Assembly: GCA_000435715.1 (NCBI GenBank)
Contig: FR882595.1
Location: 44,409 to 97,754 of the forward strand
Source: Firmicutes bacterium CAG:145
Lineage (GTDB): Bacteria > Bacillota > Clostridia > Peptostreptococcales > Anaerovoracaceae
Direction: 5' to 3'
Length of the DNA stretch: 53,346 bases
Made by a program: the position numbers and the translations under genes. Below, one piece after another: positions 16,524 through 24,354 of the stretch. Position 1 is the first letter of the stretch; every line of letters begins with the position of its first letter. Below the pieces are notes generated by a model. The model did no database searches and was not told where the DNA came from. It was given only the letters and a program-made list of their open reading frames with translations.

Positions 16524-17438
16524 ATGGATAACGATAAGACTAAAATAGACATTTCCTCTGTCGACGCCGCCAAACTGCCTCACAAGGACAGACTGACGGA
16601 ATTTAAAAAGACGTGGTATAAATTTTCTCTGAATAAGATGTCTGTAGTAGGACTTGTAATAATAATTCTGGTCATTCTTCTGGCCGTATTTTATAAATTC
16701 ATAGTGCCGTATCCGGAAGATATAGGCGCAGTAGTCAAATTCCAGGAAGCCCTTCAGGCTCCTTCGGCAGAACATCTGCTGGGAACTGACGCTACAGGAA
16801 GAGATATGTTCAGCAGAATCATATACGCATTCAGAGGAGCCCTGACCATGGGCGTGGGATGTCTGATAATAGTTGTGCCTTTCGGAGGCATACTGGGACT
16901 TGTAGCAGGATACTGGAACGGGAAATTCATATCCAATTTCATAATGAGAGTATCAGATGTATTTTTGGCTCTGCCGGCGCTGATACTGGTAATGTGCGTT
17001 TCATCCATAATGGAACCCAGCATGACCAACGCCATGTTGGCTCTCAGTGTTTCCTGGTGGCCTTGGTATACGAGGCTGGTATACGGCATAGTGGTTTCCA
17101 CACGAAACGAAACATATATACGATCTGCGGAAGTCCTCGGAGCCAGCAGAAGTCACATACTGTTCAGAGAAATACTGCCAAACACCTTGTCGCCTATTCT
17201 GACAAAAGTAACTTTGGATATGGGCTGGGCAATCATGGCCGGAGCTACCCTGAGCTACGTGGGAATGGGAGAACAGCCGCCGACTCCGTCTCTTGGGGCT
17301 ATGGTCTCAAGCGGAGTAAACTTCTTGCCGGACCAGTGGTGGATGTCGGTATTCCCGGCTCTGGCGATCATGATAATAGTGCTGGGCTTTAACCTGGCGG
17401 GAGACGGAATCAAGGACATGCTGTCCAGCGAAGAGTAA
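16524..17438 (+). CDS. ABC transporter permease, DppC type
   Basis: 304 residues. An N-terminal cytoplasmic segment, one membrane helix (VVGLVIIILVILLAVFYKF), then AEHLLGTDATGRDMFSRII, the hallmark of DppC/OppC proteins, and a five-helix permease domain with the EAA-type motif RSAEVLGASRSHILFREILP. Second half of the channel with the DppB-type protein. RBS GGGGAGGAG. The ATPase gene follows after 11 bases. Confidence 0.9.
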   Translation: MDNDKTKIDISSVDAAKLPHKDRLTEFKKTWYKFSLNKMSVVGLVIIILVILLAVFYKFIVPYPEDIGAVVKFQEALQAPSAEHLLGTDATGRDMFSRIIYAFRGALTMGVGCLIIVVPFGGILGLVAGYWNGKFISNFIMRVSDVFLALPALILVMCVSSIMEPSMTNAMLALSVSWWPWYTRLVYGIVVSTRNETYIRSAEVLGASRSHILFREILPNTLSPILTKVTLDMGWAIMAGATLSYVGMGEQPPTPSLGAMVSSGVNFLPDQWWMSVFPALAIMIIVLGFNLAGDGIKDMLSSEE

Positions 17439-17449
17439 GGGAGGAAGAG

Positions 17450-18454
17450 ATGGAAAATAAACTGACGACAGAAAAAGTGGTCGATGTAAAAGACCTGCAC
17501 ATTTCTTTCCGTACTTTTAAAGGGTATCCTCACGTGCTGAACGGAGTCAACGTTCACGTAAACAAAAAGGAGAGAATAAGCATAGTGGGCGAGACCGGCT
17601 GCGGAAAGACCACTACAGTCAATGCTATAGCCCAGATCCTTGCCAGGCAGGCCAGAATTGATAAGGGAGAAATATACTTCAAGGGAAAAGACGTGCTGAC
17701 CATGCCTCAGAAAGAGCTGAAAAGGCTTCGCGCCGAAAACGTCTCTATCATATTTCAGGATCCGATAGCTTCTTTGAACCCCGTGTTCACCATAGGCCAG
17801 CAGCTCAAAGAAGTCATAAGATACTCAGGTATAGAAGGAGCCGGCGACAAAAAGGTGCAGGAAGAGAAAGCCATAAGTGCCCTCAAAGAAACTTCCCTGC
17901 CGGACCCCGAAAGAATAATGGACAGCTATCCTTTCCAGCTTTCAGGCGGCATGAGACAGAGAATCTGTATCGCAATGTCACTGGCTACTCCGAGAGACTT
18001 GGTAATGGCCGACGAACCTACCACCAATCTGGATGTAACCATACAGGATCAGGTGCTCAAAACTCTGAGACAGAGAGTAGAAGAGAAAGAGAGTGCGTTG
18101 ATACTGATTACTCACTCGCTGGGGGTCGCCAGGGAGATGGCCGACAGGATATATGTCATGTATGCGGGCAACATGGTAGAGACCGCTTCGTCGAAAGAGA
18201 TATTCAAAGAATGTCTCCACCCTTATACAAAGGGCCTCATGAGCTGCATACCTAAGCTGGCCGGAGGAGGAATAGCCGAGGGAATACCGGGGCACATTCC
18301 TAATTACTTGGATCCTCCTAAAGGATGCAGATTTGCGCCTCGATGCCCTTATGCCTCAAGCCGCTGCAACGAGGCTCAGCCTCCTATGTTTGAGGCGGCG
18401 CCTGAACATTACGTAGCGTGCTATCTCTACGAAGGCAAGAGCAATTCTAAATAA
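17450..18454 (+). CDS. ABC transporter ATPase, DppD type
   Basis: 334 residues. Walker A GETGCGKTT (about 46-54), signature LSGGMRQR, Walker B VMADEPTTNLD, and a C-terminal oligopeptide-transporter extension with CRFAPRCPYAS and further cysteines typical of DppD, which in relatives binds an iron-sulfur cluster. It energises import together with the DppF-type ATPase that follows 11 bases later. Confidence 0.92.
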   Translation: MENKLTTEKVVDVKDLHISFRTFKGYPHVLNGVNVHVNKKERISIVGETGCGKTTTVNAIAQILARQARIDKGEIYFKGKDVLTMPQKELKRLRAENVSIIFQDPIASLNPVFTIGQQLKEVIRYSGIEGAGDKKVQEEKAISALKETSLPDPERIMDSYPFQLSGGMRQRICIAMSLATPRDLVMADEPTTNLDVTIQDQVLKTLRQRVEEKESALILITHSLGVAREMADRIYVMYAGNMVETASSKEIFKECLHPYTKGLMSCIPKLAGGGIAEGIPGHIPNYLDPPKGCRFAPRCPYASSRCNEAQPPMFEAAPEHYVACYLYEGKSNSK

Positions 18455-18465
18455 GGAGAAATTCC

Positions 18466-19464
18466 ATGGACAAGAATATAAAAGTAGGAGAGGAAATACT
18501 GAGAGTCGAGGGACTGAAAAAATACTTCCCTGTCAGGGGAACGAACGACGCTTTCGTAAAAGCCATAGACGGCATAGACTTCGATCTGGCAAGAGGAGAG
18601 ACCCTTGGGCTGGTAGGAGAGTCGGGCTCGGGAAAGAGCACCACTGCCTATAATGTGGTGGGAATGGAAACCATGACCGACGGAAAGATAACTTTCTTAG
18701 GCCGTGACATCAGCGTGCCGCTGGCTAAGAGACCTTTGGATCTTAAAAAAGAAATACAGATAGTGTTTCAGGATCCCGGAACTTCTCTCAATCCTCAGAG
18801 AACCATATTCGACATATTGAAGCTGCCGCTTAAGATTCATAAGATGTGCGGCGACAAGGACTATATAAAGTACATCGCAAGGCTGATGGATATTGTGGAA
18901 CTTCCTTATGACTACATGTACAAATATCCTGCCAGTCTGGGAGGCGGAGAAAAGCAGATGGTAGCCATAGCAAGAGCCTTGGCTACCGATCCGTCTCTCA
19001 TCGTCCTCGACGAGCCTACCAGCGCTCTGGACGTTTCTGTACAGGCTAAGATTATAAATACTCTCATCAAATTGCAGAAAGAGATGTCTCTGTCCTACCT
19101 GTTCATAACTCACGACTTGAGCCTTATGAGAAACGTGGCTGACCGTGTGGCCATAATGTATCTGGGACGAATAGCGGAAATTGCGCCTACGGAAAGCTTT
19201 TTCAGCAACCCGCAGCACCCTTATACAAAGATGCTGCTATCGTCCATACCTGTAGTCAGCGAGGAGGAAGAAAACTACAAGCCTAAACAGGTGCCGTCGG
19301 AGGGCGAAATACCGAGCCCTGTAAACCTTCCTACCGGGTGCAGCTTTCATACACGGTGTCCTTTCGCTACGGAAAAATGCCGCTCCGAAGATCCGGGGAT
19401 GATACAGTATGAAGAAAAACACATGGTCAGATGTCATATGGCAAGACCGAAAGGAGAGGCGTGA
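18466..19464 (+). CDS. ABC transporter ATPase, DppF type
   Basis: 332 residues. Walker A GESGSGKST, signature written here as LGGGEKQM in place of the usual LSGGQ, Walker B IVLDEPTSALD, and the C-terminal CSFHTRCPFATEKC cluster of peptide-type ATPases. The serine of the signature motif is replaced by glycine in SLGGGEKQ, a mild deviation. It overlaps the DUF917 gene by one base (TGATG), so the transporter and the downstream hydrolases are one unit. Confidence 0.9.
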   Translation: MDKNIKVGEEILRVEGLKKYFPVRGTNDAFVKAIDGIDFDLARGETLGLVGESGSGKSTTAYNVVGMETMTDGKITFLGRDISVPLAKRPLDLKKEIQIVFQDPGTSLNPQRTIFDILKLPLKIHKMCGDKDYIKYIARLMDIVELPYDYMYKYPASLGGGEKQMVAIARALATDPSLIVLDEPTSALDVSVQAKIINTLIKLQKEMSLSYLFITHDLSLMRNVADRVAIMYLGRIAEIAPTESFFSNPQHPYTKMLLSSIPVVSEEEENYKPKQVPSEGEIPSPVNLPTGCSFHTRCPFATEKCRSEDPGMIQYEEKHMVRCHMARPKGEA

Positions 19465-20582
19465 TGAAAGAGCTGAGACTTAAGACTAAACAGGATATAG
19501 AAGATTTCCTTGCGGGCTGCGCTTTTTACGGCACAGGCGGCGGAGGAGACGTGGCCATCGGCAGAGATTCTTTGAACAGTTGTCTGGATCAGGGGCTTGA
19601 TATAGTACTCAAAGATCCGGACGACATGAAAGACGATGAGACTTACTGCTGCGCTTTCTTCATGGGGAGCATAGCGCCCAAGACACCGGATACCTTAGCA
19701 GAGATAGAGAAAATGGGATATACCCGGAGAGTATACGAGCCGGACGATATCCTGATAGGAGCGGTAAGGAATATGGAGGAGTTCCTCGGCAGAAAGGTAG
19801 ACGGCATATTTGTGGCGGAGCCGGGAGGGACCAACGGAGCCTGCTGCATAGCGGCGGCAATGAAGATGGGAGTTCCCATATTGGACGGCGACCCTGCCGG
19901 CAGGGCGATTCCCGAGGCTACCATGGGACTGCCGGAGATATATAAGATGCCGTGCCTCCCAGTGGCATACTTTGACGCATGGGGAAACAGCAGCGTGACC
20001 ATTAGAACTTTTAACGATCTGGCTACCGAAAGAATAGGCAAGTTCATGAGCCAGGCTTCGTACGGAGAGATGGCGGAGGCCGGATATGTACTCAAGGGAA
20101 GCGATGTGAGAAAGATTCTCGTGCATCGTTCTCTATCTAAGGCTTATCAGGTGGGAAAAGCCATGAACGAAGTGCCGAGGGAAAAAGCCGCCGAAGCAGC
20201 TGCTGCAGCTTCCGGAGGATTTGTAGCCGCACAAGGCAGACTTACCGTCCTTGAGACATCAGACCATGACGGCTACTGGTGGGGAACTTATCAGATCTAC
20301 ACCGGCAGAGACATGTATAAGATATGGTTCAAAAATGAGAATCATATATTGTGGAAAAACGGAAAGCCTTACGCCACCAGCCCCGACCTCATAACAGTGA
20401 TAGATACGGATACAGGACGGCCGGTGTTAAACTCACACCTCAAAGACGGACTGAACGTGAGTATAGTCGTATCGCCTATCCACGACAAGTATCTGACAGA
20501 GGAAGCTCTCGAAGTATTCAGCCCGAGATACTTTGGATTTGACTTCGACTATATTCCTTTTGATGAGGTGAGAAATAAATGA
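19464..20582 (+). CDS. DUF917 family protein (S-methyl-thiohydantoin desulfurase/hydantoinase-associated type)
   Basis: 372 residues. The N-terminus DIEDFLAGCAFYGTGGGGDV has the glycine-rich LLGSGGGG-like motif of DUF917, and VAEPGGTNGACC and GDPAGRAIPEATMG follow the family pattern. Members are found with hydantoinases and amidohydrolases; a few are linked to thiohydantoin desulfuration. The frame is open upstream to 19431, but the ATG at 19464 overlaps the preceding stop and begins the family domain. Its stop overlaps the start of the M20 amidohydrolase (ATGA). Reaction here unknown; probably handles a ring or amide compound brought in by the importer (inference). Confidence 0.83.
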   Translation: MKELRLKTKQDIEDFLAGCAFYGTGGGGDVAIGRDSLNSCLDQGLDIVLKDPDDMKDDETYCCAFFMGSIAPKTPDTLAEIEKMGYTRRVYEPDDILIGAVRNMEEFLGRKVDGIFVAEPGGTNGACCIAAAMKMGVPILDGDPAGRAIPEATMGLPEIYKMPCLPVAYFDAWGNSSVTIRTFNDLATERIGKFMSQASYGEMAEAGYVLKGSDVRKILVHRSLSKAYQVGKAMNEVPREKAAEAAAAASGGFVAAQGRLTVLETSDHDGYWWGTYQIYTGRDMYKIWFKNENHILWKNGKPYATSPDLITVIDTDTGRPVLNSHLKDGLNVSIVVSPIHDKYLTEEALEVFSPRYFGFDFDYIPFDEVRNK

Positions 20583-21814
20583 ACAATATTTTAGACGCTG
20601 CGCTGCGAAACGAGAAACAGATAATAGCCGACAGGAGACATATACATAAGAATCCCGAGGTGGGATTTTATCTGCCGGATACCGCCGACTATGTGAGACA
20701 GCGCCTCGCCGATATGGGCATAGCCTCTCAGCTTTGCGGCGGCCCGGTGGACATGAAGACGAGAAAGAGCTTTCAGGCTGCAGGGTATCCGGATATGAAA
20801 GTTTCCACCGGCGTAACGGCAACCATAGGAAGCGGCAGCCCCTGTATTTTATTGAGGGCGGAGATGGACGCTCTGCCCATGACAGAGGCGGCGGGGCTGG
20901 TGGATTTTGCTTCTGAAAGACCGGGAGCAGCCCACATGTGCGGCCACGATACGCATTCGGCCATGCTTCTTGGCGCCGCGGCTATTCTTAAAGAAATGGA
21001 GCCGGGGCTCAAAGGCACCGTGAAGCTGATGTTCCAGACGGGAGAGGAGTGCGGCTGCGGAGCAAGGCTGATGACGGAAGCAGGAATAATGGACAATCCG
21101 GCAGTAGACGCGGCTTTCGCCATACATATAGACAGCCAGACAGACGTGGGCAAGGTAGTCTATACTCCCGGAGTAATGTCCGCAGCTATGGATACATTCA
21201 TGGTAAAGATAGAGGGCAAAGGAGGTCACAGTTCAACGCCCCAAGACTGCATAGACCCTCTGTTCATATCCAATCAGCTCTATACGGCTCTAAACCTCCT
21301 CAGCGGAAGAGAGACCGATCCGAGACAGACAGTGGCTCTGACCGTAGGCAAGGCTGGCGGCGGCACAGCGTCCAACATCATTCCGGATACCGCCGAAATC
21401 GCCGTAGGAGTGCGGACCTTTGACAAGGAAGTACGGGCCCATCTTCTGAAGCGAGTGCCGGAGATAATAGATCATACGGTCAAAATGTGGAGAGGCGATT
21501 ACGATCTGACAGATTTTCATACGCCGTCTACATATACCGATTTTGACTTATGCGAAGAAATGCTGCCGTTCATAGAAGAAATCACCGGAGATGGTACGGC
21601 GCATATTGTGCCTTGCTCCGCCGGAACAGAAGACTTTGGCTATGTGACGGAGAAAGTACCGGGAATGTTGATATATCTGGGAACCGGCGGAGATCAGGGA
21701 AAGCCCCTCCACAGCCCCGATATGGTAGTGGACGAGAGAGCCTTAAAGCTGGGAGCCGCCATATATGCAAGCTGCGCGGCAGAGTGGCTTGAAAAAAATC
21801 GGGAGATAAGATGA
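20579..21814 (+). CDS. M20 family amidohydrolase/peptidase
   Basis: 411 residues of the M20D type. Metal-binding motifs are visible: AHMCGHDTHSAML (about 118-130), QTGEECGCGARLM and, near the C-terminus, AGTEDFGY and GGDQGKPLHSPD. The dimerisation insert begins near KIEGKGGHSSTPQDCIDPL. Relatives remove acyl groups from N-acyl amino acids or open amides (aminoacylase, IAA-amino acid hydrolase, carboxypeptidase types). ATGA overlap with the DUF917 gene. Last gene of block 1 before the block 2 control region. Confidence 0.9.
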   Translation: MNNILDAALRNEKQIIADRRHIHKNPEVGFYLPDTADYVRQRLADMGIASQLCGGPVDMKTRKSFQAAGYPDMKVSTGVTATIGSGSPCILLRAEMDALPMTEAAGLVDFASERPGAAHMCGHDTHSAMLLGAAAILKEMEPGLKGTVKLMFQTGEECGCGARLMTEAGIMDNPAVDAAFAIHIDSQTDVGKVVYTPGVMSAAMDTFMVKIEGKGGHSSTPQDCIDPLFISNQLYTALNLLSGRETDPRQTVALTVGKAGGGTASNIIPDTAEIAVGVRTFDKEVRAHLLKRVPEIIDHTVKMWRGDYDLTDFHTPSTYTDFDLCEEMLPFIEEITGDGTAHIVPCSAGTEDFGYVTEKVPGMLIYLGTGGDQGKPLHSPDMVVDERALKLGAAIYASCAAEWLEKNREIR

Positions 21815-21831
21815 TTAATGAGATGGCGAGA

Positions 21832-21912
21832 AGTGTCAAAAATGGCATATAATTGATATGTGCCTAAAATGGCACAACATCATAGCGGGAATCTTGTGCC
21901 GTTTATGGCACT
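21832..21912 (+). promoter_or_regulatory. Three upstream activating sites, block 2
   Basis: AGTGTC/GGCATA (21832-21849), TGTGCC/GGCACA (21859-21876, perfect palindrome) and TGTGCC/GGCACT (21895-21912), all with 6-base spacers ending in AT. Centre-to-centre distances are 27 and 36 bases, and the nearest site is about 120 bases from the -24 box. This layout fits sites for the Fis-type domain of the sigma54 activator encoded at 7871. Confidence 0.75.
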
Positions 21913-21935
21913 TCGTGGGCCTGAACGAAGATTAG

Positions 21936-21967
21936 AAAAAGCGAAGATATCATATCTTCGCTTTTTT
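21936..21967 (+). terminator. Terminator of block 1
   Basis: GCGAAGATAT and ATATCTTCGC form a perfect stem extended by flanking A and T runs (21936-21966), ending in seven T. It ends the importer/hydrolase transcript and lies between the activating sites and the second sigma54 promoter. Confidence 0.92.
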
Positions 21968-22030
21968 TGTGGCTTAAAACTTTGTGATTTCAATGTATCC
22001 GTAGATTCATTAAGAATAGGGATGATTTTT

Positions 22031-22045
22031 TGGCACAGATATTGC
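22031..22045 (+). promoter_or_regulatory. Sigma54 (-24/-12) promoter, block 2
   Basis: TGGCAC (22031-22036), 5 bases, TTGC followed by T (22042-22046): full consensus. It lies 41 bases before the second lyase-like gene. Confidence 0.9.
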
Positions 22046-22085
22046 TGTTTATATTTACAAAATTTTAGATAGGAGAGAAATCGAA

Positions 22086-23054
22086 GTGAACAATACGTTG
22101 CCAAAGAAGATAGATATTCTGGATGTAACTTTGAGAGACGGATTGCAGCATGAAGAAATCTTTGTTCCCACAGACGCCAAGCTGTGGATCGCCGGTAAAC
22201 TCATAGACGCCGGTTTCAGAAGATTTGAAGTAGGCACTTTCAGCCACATAAAGTACGTGCCGCAGTTCAGAGATATTCTCGAGGTTCTGAAAGGACTGCC
22301 GGACAGAGAGGACGTTGAATATACGGTATTGGCCCTCAATACCAGAGCATGCGAGAGAGTCGCCGATGCTCTTGAAGCCGGCGCAAAGATCGACAGAGTC
22401 CTGTGCGGACAGCTGGCCACCAGCGAGGCCTATGCAAAGAAAAATATGAACAGAACCCACGAAGAACTCTTTGCCGAGGCTGAAAAGAATGTGAAATTTT
22501 TACATAATATAGGAGTCAAAAAGGTCTTCGCCAACATAGGCACTATATTCGGATGTCCCATAAAGGGAGAAGTACCTATAGAGAAAGCGTATGAATTCGT
22601 GGACAGGGCTTTTGATATAGGCTTTGACGAAATAGAACATTCGGACCCGGACGGCATCGCCGCTCCAAACCAAGTGTACGAGTACTTTGAAAACGTCATG
22701 AGAAAGTATCCGGACGCCAAGATGCACTCTTTCCACGTACACGATATAAGAGGAATGGGTCTTGCCGCCTATTATGCGGCCATGGAGGCTGGCGTGGCTT
22801 CTTTCGACTGTACCATGGGAGGCATAGGCGGCCAGGTGGCAAACATAGTGGACAACATACCGGTCAAGGGTACGGGAGAATACTATTTCGAGACCGAGCG
22901 AACCGGATTGGTGGAGACATGTGATTTTGTTTCCATGGCAGAGGCCATGAAGATAGAGACAGGTATAGACGCGGAAAAATGTTACAAAATAGAGAAGATG
23001 ATGGAGCGGATACTGGGCAGAAAGCTTAGCTCGTTTACCGCCTCCATAAAGTAA
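22086..23054 (+). CDS. HMG-CoA lyase-like protein, DRE-TIM metallolyase family (copy 2)
   Basis: 322 residues, estimated by eye to be about 80-85 percent identical to copy 1 at 9705. It has the same DVTLRDG, HSFHVHDIRGMG and GIGGQVANIVD motifs, and again Gln where HMG-CoA lyase has its catalytic Cys, so the change is a stable property of this subfamily and not a stray mutation. The GTG start follows GGAGAG. It differs from copy 1 mainly in surface positions and in the stretch after residue 290 (AEAMKIETGID). First gene of block 2, 17 bases before the second reductase. Confidence 0.88.
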   Translation: MNNTLPKKIDILDVTLRDGLQHEEIFVPTDAKLWIAGKLIDAGFRRFEVGTFSHIKYVPQFRDILEVLKGLPDREDVEYTVLALNTRACERVADALEAGAKIDRVLCGQLATSEAYAKKNMNRTHEELFAEAEKNVKFLHNIGVKKVFANIGTIFGCPIKGEVPIEKAYEFVDRAFDIGFDEIEHSDPDGIAAPNQVYEYFENVMRKYPDAKMHSFHVHDIRGMGLAAYYAAMEAGVASFDCTMGGIGGQVANIVDNIPVKGTGEYYFETERTGLVETCDFVSMAEAMKIETGIDAEKCYKIEKMMERILGRKLSSFTASIK

Positions 23055-23071
23055 ACCGGGAGGATACAGAT

Positions 23072-24334
23072 ATGAAAACAAGCAGTTATTCGGGATTTTT
23101 TAAACTTTCCACAGAGGAAAGGCTCAGAGAGGTAGCAGAGTTTGCGGGACTTGATGAAAAGGAGACAGCCATACTGGGCTCCGCAGATTCTTTGGATGAC
23201 GACAAGGCAGATCACATGATAGAAAACGTGATAGGAAAATTCGCCCTTCCCATGGGAGTGGCTATAAATTTTGTCATAAACGGAAAAGATGTGATAATCC
23301 CCATGGTCACGGAGGAACCGTCAGTAGTGGCGGCCTGCTCCAACGCAGCAAAGATGGCAAGACCCTCGGGGGGATTCAAAGCTTCTTCGTCGGGTAATGT
23401 GATGATCGCTCAGATACAGGTTCTCGGTGTGGCCGCCCCTTTTGCCGCCAAGAGCAGCATATTAGAGAGAAAAGATGAGATAATCAGAATCTGCAACGAG
23501 AAGGATCCTGTACTGGTAAATTTCGGCGGCGGCGTAAAAGATGTGGAAGTTAGAGTGATAGACACAATGGCAGGCCCTATGGTGATCGTCCACCTGCTGG
23601 TAGATACTCTCGACGCTATGGGAGCCAACGCAGTGAACACCATGGCGGAGGCCGTAGCTCCGTATATCGAAGAGATCACAGAGGGAAGCGTGGAGCTGAG
23701 AATACTTTCCAATCTGGCAGACAGAAGACTGGTCAGAGTGAGAGCTACATGGAAGAAAGAGGACATCGGCGGAACTGAAGTAGTAGACAAGATGCTGAAC
23801 GCATATGCTTTTGCCGCTGCCGATCCTTACAGAGCTGCGACCCATAACAAAGGAACGATGAACGGAATAGTCCCTGTGGTCATCGCCACCGGAAACGATA
23901 CCAGAGCCATAGAATCAGGAGCCCATTCGTATGCGGCCAGAAACGGAAGATATACATCTCTGACTACTTGGGAAAAAGATGAAAACGGAGATTTGGTCGG
24001 CTCCATAGAGATTCCTATGGCGGTAGGACTGGTAGGCGGGGCTACAAAGATACACCCTGCGGCTCAGGCGGCAGTAAAGATATTGGGCGTAAAGTCTGCT
24101 GCGGAACTGGGCCAGATAATAGCGGCAGCAGGACTTGCCAATAATATGGCGGCCATGAAAGCGCTGGCTACAGAGGGAATACAGAGAGGACACATGTCTC
24201 TTCACGCCCGCAACTTAGCCAACACGGTAGGCGCAAAAGGAGAAATTCTTGAGACCATAGTAAAGCAGATGGTAAGGGAGAAAAAAGTGCGGCTCGAGTA
24301 TGCGCAGGAATTGTTTGAAAAATACAGCAAATAG
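23072..24334 (+). CDS. mvaA: Hydroxymethylglutaryl-CoA reductase, class II (copy 2)
   Basis: 420 residues, about 85 percent identical by eye to copy 1. It keeps the catalytic Glu (EEPSV), Lys (THNKGTMNG), Asp (ATGNDTRA) and His (GHMSLHARN) and the DAMGAN motif. Divergence is concentrated in the first 40 residues and around LGVAAPFAAKSSIL. Two active-looking copies in one locus argue for different substrate or cofactor preferences, for dosage, or for use with different downstream enzymes; here the following gene is an amidohydrolase, whereas copy 1 is followed by aconitase X. Confidence 0.92.
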   Translation: MKTSSYSGFFKLSTEERLREVAEFAGLDEKETAILGSADSLDDDKADHMIENVIGKFALPMGVAINFVINGKDVIIPMVTEEPSVVAACSNAAKMARPSGGFKASSSGNVMIAQIQVLGVAAPFAAKSSILERKDEIIRICNEKDPVLVNFGGGVKDVEVRVIDTMAGPMVIVHLLVDTLDAMGANAVNTMAEAVAPYIEEITEGSVELRILSNLADRRLVRVRATWKKEDIGGTEVVDKMLNAYAFAAADPYRAATHNKGTMNGIVPVVIATGNDTRAIESGAHSYAARNGRYTSLTTWEKDENGDLVGSIEIPMAVGLVGGATKIHPAAQAAVKILGVKSAAELGQIIAAAGLANNMAAMKALATEGIQRGHMSLHARNLANTVGAKGEILETIVKQMVREKKVRLEYAQELFEKYSK

Positions 24335-24354
24335 CAGAGAGGAGACGAATTCGT

